Shown here: positions 1 to 6,831 of the stretch, piece by piece | How the letters are laid out: each line of letters starts with the position of its first letter | How positions within the stretch are numbered: position 1 is the stretch's first letter | Source: Cuniculiplasma sp. | Lineage (GTDB): Archaea > Thermoplasmatota > Thermoplasmata > Thermoplasmatales > Thermoplasmataceae | Length of the DNA: 10,382 nt | NCBI GenBank assembly: GCA_023256455.1 | Contig: JAGDXN010000046.1 | Span: 13,374-23,755, forward strand | Reading direction: 5' to 3' | Notes under the pieces: model-generated | The model's input: the letters and a program-made list of their open reading frames with translations, nothing else | Databases searched by the model: none | What the model was told of the DNA's origin: nothing | Position numbers and translations under genes: made by a program

Positions 1-1228
1 TTGCAAGAGCTGCAAGATCGGCACCCACAAATCCATAGGTCAGGTCTGCAATCTCATCTATGAATTTTGCCCTTTCCTCCTCCTCCATGCTGAATGGCAT
101 GGCTCTGGTGTGTATGGAAAGAATCTCCTTCCTTCCCTTCTTGTCAGGAACACCTATATTTATCTCCCTGTCAAACCTTCCCGGCCTTCTCAGTGCAGGA
201 TCAACAGCATCTATTCTGTTGGTTGCCCCAATGACAATGACGTGGCCCCTTTCCTTCAGCCCATCCATGAGTGTTAAGAGCTGTGCCACAACCCTCCTTT
301 CAACCTCTCCCTGCACCTCCTCTCTCTTGGGTGCGATTGAATCTATTTCATCTATGAATATTATGGAGGGCTCCTTGTCTTCAGCATTTGTAAATATTTC
401 CCTGAGTTTCTGCTCACTCTGACCATAATATTTGCTCATAATTTCAGGGCCGTTTATGGGGAAGAAGTTCGCGCCTGACTCATTGGCCACTGCCCTTGCA
501 ATAAGGGTTTTTCCTGTACCTGGAGGCCCATAGAGGAGAACACCCTTTGGTGGCCTTATGCCAAGCCTCTCGAAAAGTTCAGGGTGCTTCAGAGGCAACT
601 CTATTATCTCTCTCACCTTGCTGAGCTGATCACTGAGGCCTCCTATATCTTCATAACTTATCCTTGATACGTCCTCAAGAAGTTCAGAGGCTGCATCTTC
701 CTTAATCTCTATCCTTGTGGTCTCTCCAATTTCCACAGGAACCTTGGAAGGAACAGTCTTTACAACCTTAAAGAGAAGACCAGAATGCCCTGCCAGTGTA
801 AGCCCGGGAACGCTGATATTGTCCTGTTCAATCATGGGCCTTCTCAAAAGCGTTTTCTGGACAAAGTCATCTATACCCTCACCAAACTTAAGCTTCTGCT
901 CCTTTCTTATTATGGGAGCAAGCACAACTCTGCTTGCAACCTCAACCTTTACCTTTCTAACCCTGACCTTGTCCCCTATGGAACAGCCACAGTTGTTCCT
1001 CATCACACTGTCAATTCTCACTATCTGCTTGTTTTCATCCTCGGGTCTTGCCCTGAAAACCCTTCCAACGGTTTTCTTGGGGTTCTTTTCAATCTCAACG
1101 ACGTCTCCGATTTCAACACCCAGGGCTATCCTCGATTCTTCATCAAGCCTGACTCTTGACATCCCGGGGTCAGTAGCGTTTGCCTCTGCAACCCTGAGAA
1201 CAATTCCCTCTCCCGTTGAGTATGCCAT
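1..1228 (-). CDS. vat: VAT / CDC48-family AAA+ ATPase, N-terminal 409 residues (partial, cut by window edge)
   Basis: Archaeal homologue of p97/CDC48, a hexameric cytoplasmic unfoldase that uses ATP to unfold proteins and can feed the proteasome. Translating the minus strand from the ATG at 1226-1228 gives an open frame to the window edge with no stop. Residues 1 to about 185 match the VAT N-domain (double-psi barrel plus Nc subdomain, with the stretch [13 protein letters not shown] near residue 18). The D1 AAA module follows: Walker A GPPGTGKT at 234-241, Walker B IIFIDE at 289-294, sensor-1 ATN at 335-337, and arginine fingers R348 and R351 in RRPGRFD. The rest of D1 and all of D2 lie outside the window. 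The start is supported by the match to Thermoplasma VAT and by a TATA-like box 24.5 nt upstream with no Shine-Dalgarno. It appears to be a separate housekeeping unit, not part of the sugar island. Confidence 0.97.
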   Translation of the reverse strand, partial: MAYSTGEGIVLRVAEANATDPGMSRVRLDEESRIALGVEIGDVVEIEKNPKKTVGRVFRARPEDENKQIVRIDSVMRNNCGCSIGDKVRVRKVKVEVASRVVLAPIIRKEQKLKFGEGIDDFVQKTLLRRPMIEQDNISVPGLTLAGHSGLLFKVVKTVPSKVPVEIGETTRIEIKEDAASELLEDVSRISYEDIGGLSDQLSKVREIIELPLKHPELFERLGIRPPKGVLLYGPPGTGKTLIARAVANESGANFFPINGPEIMSKYYGQSEQKLREIFTNAEDKEPSIIFIDEIDSIAPKREEVQGEVERRVVAQLLTLMDGLKERGHVIVIGATNRIDAVDPALRRPGRFDREINIGVPDKKGRKEILSIHTRAMPFSMEEEERAKFIDEIADLTYGFVGADLAALA

Positions 1229-1248
1229 AATACACAAAAGGCAAATGA

Positions 1249-1256
1249 GTATATAA
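1249..1256 (-). promoter_or_regulatory. TATA-like box of the VAT gene
   Basis: The minus strand reads TTATATAC here, centred 24.5 nt upstream of the VAT ATG. Transcription would then begin at or next to the start codon, giving a leaderless mRNA. No Shine-Dalgarno is visible in between. The rest of the 249-bp gap (1229-1477) is AT-rich and holds only this promoter and the probable end of the glycosidase transcript; I see no credible small gene in it. Confidence 0.6.
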
Positions 1257-1448
1257 TCCTAAAGAAAAAATCATAAAAACTCCCTTAATAACTGAAAAAA
1301 ATTCAATAGTGTATATTTTAAGAATTTGACTGAAATGAATCACATTATCATATGAAATCATTTTTTAAGAAACCTCTTTTCACATAATAACCTAAAATAT
1401 AAACCATTACACCCCTGGATTTTAAAAGAGTGCATATAGGATTGCTTT

Positions 1449-1454
1449 AAAAAA
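1449..1454 (-). terminator. Candidate oligo-T terminator after the GH1 gene
   Basis: The minus strand carries TTTTTT starting 24 nt beyond the stop codon of the beta-glycosidase. Short T tracts after the stop are the usual form of archaeal intrinsic termination and need no hairpin. The region is AT-rich, so a chance tract is possible. Confidence 0.3.
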
Positions 1455-1477
1455 TAGGATTTTGAAAACTGATGAAG

Positions 1478-2959
1478 TTATATTTTCATATTTACAATCC
1501 ACTGCATATCCTCTGGAACGCCCCTGTTCTCTATTATGTGTTTCATCACAAGGGCACTTGGCCTGAGCTGCCTCTTCTTTGTTTTGAGATCAACACCAAT
1601 AAGACCAAATTTCTTTGAGAAACCGTTTCCCCATTCATAATTGTCAGTGAGGGCCCAGTGGAAATATCCCTGCAGATTGGCACCATCCTTGATAGCCCTC
1701 TCCACGTTATATAGATGGGAAACAACATATTTTGGCCTGTACTGGTCTATGGCATCTGCCATTCCATTTTCTGTGACCATCATTGGCATTCTGTACCTCT
1801 GATGATAAGACATTATGACATTGTATATGCCTTCGGGATATATTTCCCAGCCAGTGTCACTTGTGGATCTTCCATCCTTTGATTTTACACCTTCTCCCGT
1901 TGCATGGCCCAGGCCCATAACAATCTTCCAGTACGGATATTCCTCTGTCCTTTCCACAACATCTCTGCTGTAATAATTGACACCGATCCAGTCAAGATGG
2001 TCCTTCATATCATCCCTCAAGTCCCGGTCCTTTTGGAATCTGTTATCCCCCTCAATATCCTCATTGTACCATTTCAGATCACCCTTAATTATGGCATCAA
2101 AAAAGGAATATCTCATATGAAATTCAACAAGATTCTTAAGATCCATATCCTTACCATCAAGAGGCTGAAAATCTCCGTTTGCGTAAATTATTCCAACATC
2201 CTTCTTTGAGTACTGCTTGATTGCATCGTAGGCCCTTGCATGGGCCTGTGCAAAGTTTCTCTTTCTTCTGGAAAAGCCTGCCTTTGAAAAATCCCTGCTG
2301 CAGCCCTGAAAAACCATGTTGGGTTCATTCATTGTAGACCATCTGTCGGCAACTTTGTCGAATTTGTAGGCAATGTATGCAGCATACTTTGAAAATTCTA
2401 TGGTTATCCTGTCATCGAAACAACCACCTATTGCCCATTCCCTATCCTTTCCTGCATTTACCGATGGATCGTTTAGCCATTTCGGTATTGTCCAGTGGTA
2501 CAGATTTATTACTAAATAGAAATTTCTCCTTTTTAGATCTTCAAAGATCTTCATGTAATGTTCCACAGCGTCCTTATTTGCAATCCTGTCAAGCAATTCC
2601 ATATCATTCTTGCTCACATTTATGGAAATTATCTCGTCCCCATTTCTGGCCACATTGACCTTAACATCTTCAGTGGACTCAGGGAAAATTCTGGACCATT
2701 CAATACCTATTCTTGCTGCATTCATCCCCATAAACTGAGCATAATTATGATCCTGCTCGTATAAGTCCCAGTATGCGGGTCCGTTTTCAGGCAAATCTCC
2801 AGAAACGTAGTGCTTTTCCATATTTCTCTTATCATGTGACCATATGAACCAGTCAGAGTTGGCATCTATCTGGGAAAGACCCATCTCAAACTGGAAACCC
2901 GCCTCTGAAAAACCAAACTTGAATCCTTCTGGAAACATTATTTGCCATAGGGAAGACAT
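1478..2959 (-). CDS. GH1 beta-glycosidase (beta-glucosidase/beta-galactosidase type)
   Basis: Retaining glycoside hydrolase family 1 enzyme that cleaves terminal beta-linked sugars from cellobiose-like oligosaccharides in the cytoplasm (no signal peptide). At 493 residues it matches Sulfolobus LacS (489) almost end to end: GFQFEMG near 21-27, SGDLPENGP near 53-61, EWSRIFP at 87-93, H155-W156, acid/base E212 in TMNEPN, the tyrosine in GVNYYSR (Y329), nucleophile E397 in VTENG, and the aglycone/glycone region W435, E442, W443. K449 stands where Sulfolobus and Pyrococcus enzymes have Met (M439/M424); Lys here is common in bacterial beta-glucosidases. The first ATG is at 2959, but the in-frame ATG at 2938 (Met8) fits homologue N-termini and the promoter better. 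The gene lies next to a TrmB regulator and an Opp-class importer, implying that it acts on the imported sugar. The natural substrate cannot be fixed from sequence. Confidence 0.95.
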   Translation of the reverse strand: MSSLWQIMFPEGFKFGFSEAGFQFEMGLSQIDANSDWFIWSHDKRNMEKHYVSGDLPENGPAYWDLYEQDHNYAQFMGMNAARIGIEWSRIFPESTEDVKVNVARNGDEIISINVSKNDMELLDRIANKDAVEHYMKIFEDLKRRNFYLVINLYHWTIPKWLNDPSVNAGKDREWAIGGCFDDRITIEFSKYAAYIAYKFDKVADRWSTMNEPNMVFQGCSRDFSKAGFSRRKRNFAQAHARAYDAIKQYSKKDVGIIYANGDFQPLDGKDMDLKNLVEFHMRYSFFDAIIKGDLKWYNEDIEGDNRFQKDRDLRDDMKDHLDWIGVNYYSRDVVERTEEYPYWKIVMGLGHATGEGVKSKDGRSTSDTGWEIYPEGIYNVIMSYHQRYRMPMMVTENGMADAIDQYRPKYVVSHLYNVERAIKDGANLQGYFHWALTDNYEWGNGFSKKFGLIGVDLKTKKRQLRPSALVMKHIIENRGVPEDMQWIVNMKI

Positions 2960-2960
2960 T

Positions 2961-2968
2961 ATTTATAA
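2961..2968 (-). promoter_or_regulatory. TATA-like box of the GH1 gene (favours start at 2938)
   Basis: The minus strand reads TTATAAAT. It lies only 2 nt upstream of the ATG at 2959 but is centred 26.5 nt upstream of the in-frame ATG at 2938. Other genes here show boxes 24.5 to 26.5 nt upstream of a leaderless start, so this box predicts translation from 2938. No Shine-Dalgarno precedes either ATG. Confidence 0.55.
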
Positions 2969-2982
2969 TTAATTGGACTTAA

Positions 2983-3003
2983 TTTACTACTGTTAATAGC
3001 ATA
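2983..3003. promoter_or_regulatory. Degenerate copy of the transporter operator, upstream of the GH1 promoter
   Basis: Read on the minus strand, the site has half-sites ATGCTAT and GTAGTAA around a 5-nt centre. The SBP-promoter palindrome has ATACTAT and ATAGTAT in the same places, so 11 of 14 half-site positions agree. Its centre is 28.5 bp upstream of the GH1 TATA box, against 29.5 bp in the SBP promoter. It fills most of the short gap after the TrmB stop codon. Shared control is an inference from this match. Confidence 0.4.
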
Positions 3004-3009
3004 TAATAC

Positions 3010-4047
3010 CTATTTTTCTTTTGCATCTTGCCTTATTGCCCTTATTGATATTTTTGTCATCTTTATATCTTCCAGTGAGGCCGTTTTACCGCCAACCGAA
3101 TAGATCCTCTCATCTTCATCCTTAATGTAAATGCTATTTCTCACAAAGGGTATTCTTTCAGTTCTTTCCACCATACCCTTTATGTGCCTTCTATCCTCGT
3201 GGAAATAGCCTTCAACATATGCCTCGATCCTGTACCCATCCTTCATGAAACAGTCAATGGCATCGCATGCCACCCATATATTGGAAAATTCCCATTTTCT
3301 TGAGGGATCAAAATTCTTCAGGACTTTTGCCTCATGCCACAGGGACTGGTTGAAATAATATGACATAACATGAATCAGGTCATCCTCTTCCAGATAAATT
3401 CCATAATCCTTGCTGCCCTCATCGCCCAGAACTGTAACAAGGCATGATTTTCTGTCACACATTGTCATCTCGTTTCCCTTTGAGCCTGAATATCTTATAA
3501 GAACATTGCCTTCAAGATTAATTGATTTAATCTCCTTCTGGCTCGCCACATAAACAAGCAGTAGAATTGTTATTCCCCTTTTAGCAGCATTTGTGAGATC
3601 GGGCATAACTGAATTGAGTCTCTCATATTTCACAGAAAGTATGAGCTCTGTTTCTGCTTCATTTATCATATTGATTATTTTTTCTGTGATCTTTTCATCC
3701 TTTTCCACAACTGAAAGAAATGATTTATAATTACTAGAATATATTTTTCTTTTCTGGACATACCTCTCAAGATTGGTGGAATAGGATTCAAGCCATTCCC
3801 TCTGCCTTTTCATGATGGTGGAAATGGGAACGGCCTTGTAAATGGTCTTTTTCCCAAGACTCTGTTCTATAAAGCCTTTTTTAAGAAGAGATGTAAAAAG
3901 ATCATATACCCTTGGCTGGGGAACCCCTGTGCTCTTAACGATTTCCGTAGATGCCATGGGTCCATTTAAGATTAAACTTTCATATATTTTGATCTCATAG
4001 GAAGATAGACCAAATTTTGATAATCCTTCAAATATATCCTCTTCCAT
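3010..4047 (-). CDS. TrmB-family sugar-sensing transcriptional regulator
   Basis: DNA-binding regulator of the archaeal TrmB family, whose members bind sugars and control sugar-transport and sugar-metabolism genes. Its 345 residues are close to the 338 of Thermococcus TrmB. Residues about 10-75 form a winged helix-turn-helix, with VPQPRVYDLFTSLLKKG (42-58) covering the probable recognition helix and wing start. A helical linker (about 77-105) would dimerise. Residues about 115-240 look like the family's effector domain, and the C-terminus carries the hallmark SVGGKTASLEDI (317-328). S229, N304, G320 and E326 correspond to the residues I recall contacting the glucosyl ring of maltose in Thermococcus TrmB (S229, N305, G320, E326). 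It sits between the importer and the glycosidase, so it probably controls both. The ATG has no Shine-Dalgarno but has a TATA-like box 26.5 nt upstream; read-through from the ATPase gene 38 bp away is also possible. Confidence 0.9.
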   Translation of the reverse strand: MEEDIFEGLSKFGLSSYEIKIYESLILNGPMASTEIVKSTGVPQPRVYDLFTSLLKKGFIEQSLGKKTIYKAVPISTIMKRQREWLESYSTNLERYVQKRKIYSSNYKSFLSVVEKDEKITEKIINMINEAETELILSVKYERLNSVMPDLTNAAKRGITILLLVYVASQKEIKSINLEGNVLIRYSGSKGNEMTMCDRKSCLVTVLGDEGSKDYGIYLEEDDLIHVMSYYFNQSLWHEAKVLKNFDPSRKWEFSNIWVACDAIDCFMKDGYRIEAYVEGYFHEDRRHIKGMVERTERIPFVRNSIYIKDEDERIYSVGGKTASLEDIKMTKISIRAIRQDAKEK

Positions 4048-4069
4048 AAATACAGTATATAATTATTAG

Positions 4070-4077
4070 TTTAATAA
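4070..4077 (-). promoter_or_regulatory. Candidate TATA-like box of the TrmB gene
   Basis: The minus strand reads TTATTAAA, centred 26.5 nt upstream of the TrmB ATG, the spacing of a leaderless start. It lies within a small inverted repeat (TTATTA, 3 nt, TAATAA at 4063-4077). A better-looking TTATATAC at 4055-4062 is too close to the ATG to give an mRNA that includes it. The AT-rich background keeps confidence low. Confidence 0.35.
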
Positions 4078-4085
4078 GTTTATTT

Positions 4086-5072
4086 TTAAATAGTCGCTTT
4101 TTTCCTCCATGCAGGAAAATTCATGCATCTATAGAGATGATCATCCTCATCAGATTCTATAAGATCGGGATGGGATTCTGAACAGAAAGATTCAGAGTAA
4201 GGGCATCTGGTTATGAACTGGCAACCCCTGTTTGATGGATCATAATTTGTTGGGTTGCCTTTCAGTTTGACTATGTTTTCCCTTTTTACACCGATCCTTG
4301 GAATACTCTTTGTCAACAGATATGTGTATGGATGCATTGGATTTTTCAGGAATTGTGAGTGTGAACCTTTTTCCACAATCTCTCCGGCATAGAGCATTGC
4401 AATATCGTCTGACATCTCGTAAAGTATGGAAAGATCGTGTGTTATGAATATCATGGTAATGTTTGTCTTCCTCTGGATTTCCCTGATATCCTTAAGAATA
4501 TCATGTTCTACAAGCACATCCAGGCCCGTAGTGGGTTCATCAAGAATAACCAGTTTAGGCGACAAAAGGAGAGACATTGCAATTACAGTCCTCTGTTTCA
4601 TTCCTCCGCTAAGTTCATGAGGAAAATTGTAAAGTATGGATTCGTCAAGCCTTACCATTCTTACCGATTCCCTTATTCTTTCCATATTTTCCTCAGGATC
4701 CTTCCCATGTGCAATAAGAACATCATAAAACTGGTACAGTATCTTCTTTACCGGATTGAGAGCATTCATTGCAGCCTGCGGGACGAAGGATATATCGATG
4801 GCCCTCATTTTTCTTAACTCCTGGGTCTCCATCTTCAAAAGATCCTTTCCTCTGAAAATTATTTCACCACTTCTTATTTCTCCAGGATACTTCAATGACC
4901 TGTATATTGCCTGGGCAAGGGTGCTCTTACCCGATCCTGATTCGCCTGCAACCCCGAGAATTCTCCCCTCATTCACGTCCAGGTTCAGATCGTGTATAAT
5001 TATATTGAATCCATTCTCGGAGTAATAACCAACTTCTAAATTTCTAATCTTCATTACTGGATTTCCAGACAT
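4086..5072 (-). CDS. Oligopeptide-class ABC importer ATPase, OppD/DppD-like, with C-terminal cysteine motif
   Basis: One of two cytoplasmic ATPases that power the importer by ATP hydrolysis beneath the two permeases. In order: Walker A GESGSGKST (43-51), Q-loop Q99, the OppD-type stretch QAAMNALNPV (99-108), signature LSGGMKQR (154-161), Walker B LVILDEP (174-180) and H-loop H212. After about residue 245 comes the oligo_HPY extension (NPMHPYTYLL), ending in cysteines C284, C290, C297 and C316 (Cx5C, x6, C, x18, C), as in the DppD/OppD subunits that bind an iron-sulfur cluster. The length of 328 is normal for the family. An AAGGTG Shine-Dalgarno (5078-5083) 5 nt before the ATG overlaps the stop of the previous ATPase, so translation is probably coupled. 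The gene follows the OppF-like subunit, the reverse of the common D-F order. Confidence 0.93.
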   Translation of the reverse strand: MSGNPVMKIRNLEVGYYSENGFNIIIHDLNLDVNEGRILGVAGESGSGKSTLAQAIYRSLKYPGEIRSGEIIFRGKDLLKMETQELRKMRAIDISFVPQAAMNALNPVKKILYQFYDVLIAHGKDPEENMERIRESVRMVRLDESILYNFPHELSGGMKQRTVIAMSLLLSPKLVILDEPTTGLDVLVEHDILKDIREIQRKTNITMIFITHDLSILYEMSDDIAMLYAGEIVEKGSHSQFLKNPMHPYTYLLTKSIPRIGVKRENIVKLKGNPTNYDPSNRGCQFITRCPYSESFCSESHPDLIESDEDDHLYRCMNFPAWRKKATI

Positions 5073-5077
5073 TTAAA

Positions 5078-5083
5078 CACCTT
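5078..5083 (-). promoter_or_regulatory. Shine-Dalgarno of the OppD-like gene
   Basis: The minus strand reads AAGGTG, 5 nt before the ATG at 5072, and shares bases with the TAA stop of the upstream gene. It supports this start over the in-frame Met7 and marks the gene as internal to an operon. Confidence 0.6.
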
Positions 5084-5873
5084 ATAGCCTCTTATATGGA
5101 TCTGGAGCTGCCTCTATCAGTGCCCTTGTATAGGAATCTGAGGGATTTGCTATTACATCCTGAGTCCTTCCACTTTCCACCACCTTTCCATCGTGAAGAA
5201 CGTATATTCTGTCAGATATGACGCTTACAGTGTTCAGATCATGGGTTATATAAATGATGCTGACGCCCAATTTTTCCCTTATGGAGCTCAATAGATCAAG
5301 GACTTCTATTCTGAGGGATACGTCAAGCATGGAGACCGGTTCATCAGCTATCAAAACCTTTGGCTCCAGTGCAAGCGCTCTTGCAAGATATACTCTCTGC
5401 CTCTGACCACCCGATATCTGGTGGGGAAACTTTTCCCTGTAATAGGATGGAGGATTTAGCCTTACCATTTCAAGCAATTCATCTATCCGTTCTTCTACGT
5501 TACCCTTATAATGGGAAAGGATAAGCGGCCTTCTGATATGCCAGTCAACGGTGTGGTATGGATCTAGAGAAGCATAGGGATCCTGAAAGACCATCTGAAC
5601 ATCTGATCTGTATTTTTTAAGTTTTCTTCCCTTATACTTTGTCACATCCTGATCCTGGAAGAATATTTTGCCTGAGGTTGGCCGGTAAAGGAATACCAGT
5701 ATTCTTGCAAGTGTGCTCTTTCCACTGCCGCTTGCACCTACCAGAGCCAGGATCTCCCTTTCCTCCAGATATATGTTTACATCGTTGAGCGCTTTTATGG
5801 TGTTTCCAGTAACAAGACCTTTCCTCACCATAAATTCCTTGCTGATTGATTCAGTTCTGAGTATCTGTGACAT
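5082..5873 (-). CDS. Oligopeptide-class ABC importer ATPase, OppF/DppF-like, short form
   Basis: Second cytoplasmic ATPase of the importer, expected to pair with the OppD-like protein. Walker A GASGSGKST is at 46-54, Q-loop Q97 lies in the OppF hallmark FQDPYASLDP (96-105), the signature is ISGGQRQR (153-160), Walker B is VLIADEP (173-179) and the H-loop is H211. All residues needed for ATP hydrolysis are present. At 263 residues it ends shortly after PSDSYTRALIEAAPDP, so it keeps only the start of the oligo_HPY region and lacks the cysteine-bearing tail usual in roughly 320-residue OppF proteins. The next gene follows after 9 bp, and no extra coding potential suggests a frameshift. The ATG overlaps the end of the OppC-like permease by 23 nt and has an AGGAAGG Shine-Dalgarno 6 nt upstream. 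Confidence 0.93.
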   Translation of the reverse strand: MSQILRTESISKEFMVRKGLVTGNTIKALNDVNIYLEEREILALVGASGSGKSTLARILVFLYRPTSGKIFFQDQDVTKYKGRKLKKYRSDVQMVFQDPYASLDPYHTVDWHIRRPLILSHYKGNVEERIDELLEMVRLNPPSYYREKFPHQISGGQRQRVYLARALALEPKVLIADEPVSMLDVSLRIEVLDLLSSIREKLGVSIIYITHDLNTVSVISDRIYVLHDGKVVESGRTQDVIANPSDSYTRALIEAAPDPYKRL

Positions 5874-6831
5874 TTTTCGCCTTCCTGTTTTTCTTATTAT
5901 ATATTCTCAGAGACGGGTTTGCAATTTCATCAAGACCGAAGTTAAGCAGAATAAAGGAGAACATTAGAGCGGATATCATAAGACTTGGAGGAAGTATCCA
6001 CCACCACTGGCCAGTGAGATATGCTTCATCATTGATTGCCCAATAAAGCATTGTTCCCCAGTTTACCTGGCTCAGATTCCCAACTCCCAGATATTCTACA
6101 AAGGTAAGCCCCATAACACCATACATTGCCGTGAAAAAGAAATTTGAAACTATTACAGGCATTATGGCCTTAATGATTTGCCTGAAAATGATGCTCACCT
6201 TTGATTCGCCTATCAATACGGATGACAGAATGTAGTCCCTTTTGGATACTGAAAGGGTTACAGATCTGAATGTTCTTGCACCGAAGGCCCAGCCCGTAAT
6301 TATGAGAATCAATATGGTTGGTACATATCCTAAATTCTCCTTCAGACCAAGGAAATAGGTTCCAAACAGCATTATGAGAAGTACACCTGGAACCACAAGA
6401 AATATGTTTACTATGGAATTTATCAGGTCATTTACCCTTTTAGAGGCAAAACCTGAGAGAACACCCACAAATACAGATATGAGTGTTCCAAGGATGCCCA
6501 CAGAAAAGCCTATGAACAGTGTGGGAGCTGCTCCTGCAAAGAGCTGGGAAAAAACATCCTGACCATAACCGGTGGTGCCAAGAATATTCACAGAATTTGG
6601 AGGCAGAGACCTTCTGAACATATAGGCATCAGGATTGTAAGGAGCAAAGAATAATCCAGCTATGGCAAATATACTTATTGAGACAAGAATTATGAAACCT
6701 GTAGCAGACTTTCCATTCTGGAAAAGAATTCCAAGGGTTGATTTAGTTTTTCTTATTATGCCAACAATTTTTTCCAAGCCACTCACGTGATTTATTGAAC
6801 CCATTTCATTTAATTTATGAATTTTAACCAC
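5851..6831 (-). CDS. Oligopeptide-class ABC importer permease, OppC/DppC-like
   Basis: Inner-membrane permease that forms half of the transport channel with the OppB-like protein. Of 326 residues, the first 40 or so are cytoplasmic, followed by about six membrane segments near 43-62, 103-127, 134-160, 170-190, 225-245 and 280-298. OppC hallmarks are LGTTGYGQDVFSQLFAGA (84-101), the EAA-type coupling loop (about 198-225, with a Gly at 208 and ending IMP), NWGTML (257-262), WWWILPP (276-282) and FGLDEIANPSLR near the C-terminus. The longest frame begins at a GTG (6829-6831) overlapping the previous stop by 8 nt, with GGAG only 1 nt before it. An in-frame ATG at 6804 (Met10) is the alternative, so the true start is uncertain by nine residues. 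Confidence 0.93.
   Translation of the reverse strand: MVKIHKLNEMGSINHVSGLEKIVGIIRKTKSTLGILFQNGKSATGFIILVSISIFAIAGLFFAPYNPDAYMFRRSLPPNSVNILGTTGYGQDVFSQLFAGAAPTLFIGFSVGILGTLISVFVGVLSGFASKRVNDLINSIVNIFLVVPGVLLIMLFGTYFLGLKENLGYVPTILILIITGWAFGARTFRSVTLSVSKRDYILSSVLIGESKVSIIFRQIIKAIMPVIVSNFFFTAMYGVMGLTFVEYLGVGNLSQVNWGTMLYWAINDEAYLTGQWWWILPPSLMISALMFSFILLNFGLDEIANPSLRIYNKKNRKAKNVTDTQN
5880..5886 (-). promoter_or_regulatory. Shine-Dalgarno of the OppF-like gene
   Basis: The minus strand reads AGGAAGG, 6 nt before the ATG at 5873 and inside the coding region of the permease gene upstream. It fixes the start despite the 23-nt overlap. Confidence 0.55.

Noticed and set aside
60..1256. Long open frames on the plus strand (60-422, 717-1256, 785-1159)
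   Set aside because: They lie antisense to the VAT coding region, which matches a known family along its whole length. Their translations are Ser/Leu/Pro-rich with no recognisable motif.
1170..1361. 63-codon minus-strand frame over the VAT start and upstream gap
   Set aside because: It overlaps the VAT N-terminus out of frame, contains the VAT promoter, and has no family features.
1229..1477. Small RNA or small gene in the gap between GH1 and VAT
   Set aside because: Only a promoter and a T tract can be supported. I found no stable hairpin, tRNA-like fold or credible short frame.
1904..2764. Plus-strand frames opposite the GH1 gene
   Set aside because: They are antisense shadows of a clearly conserved enzyme with no plausible start signals.
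2967..2984. Inverted repeat AATTAA / TTAATT next to the GH1 TATA box
   Set aside because: It is made only of A and T in an AT-rich promoter and has no counterpart at the importer promoter, so chance is the simpler explanation.
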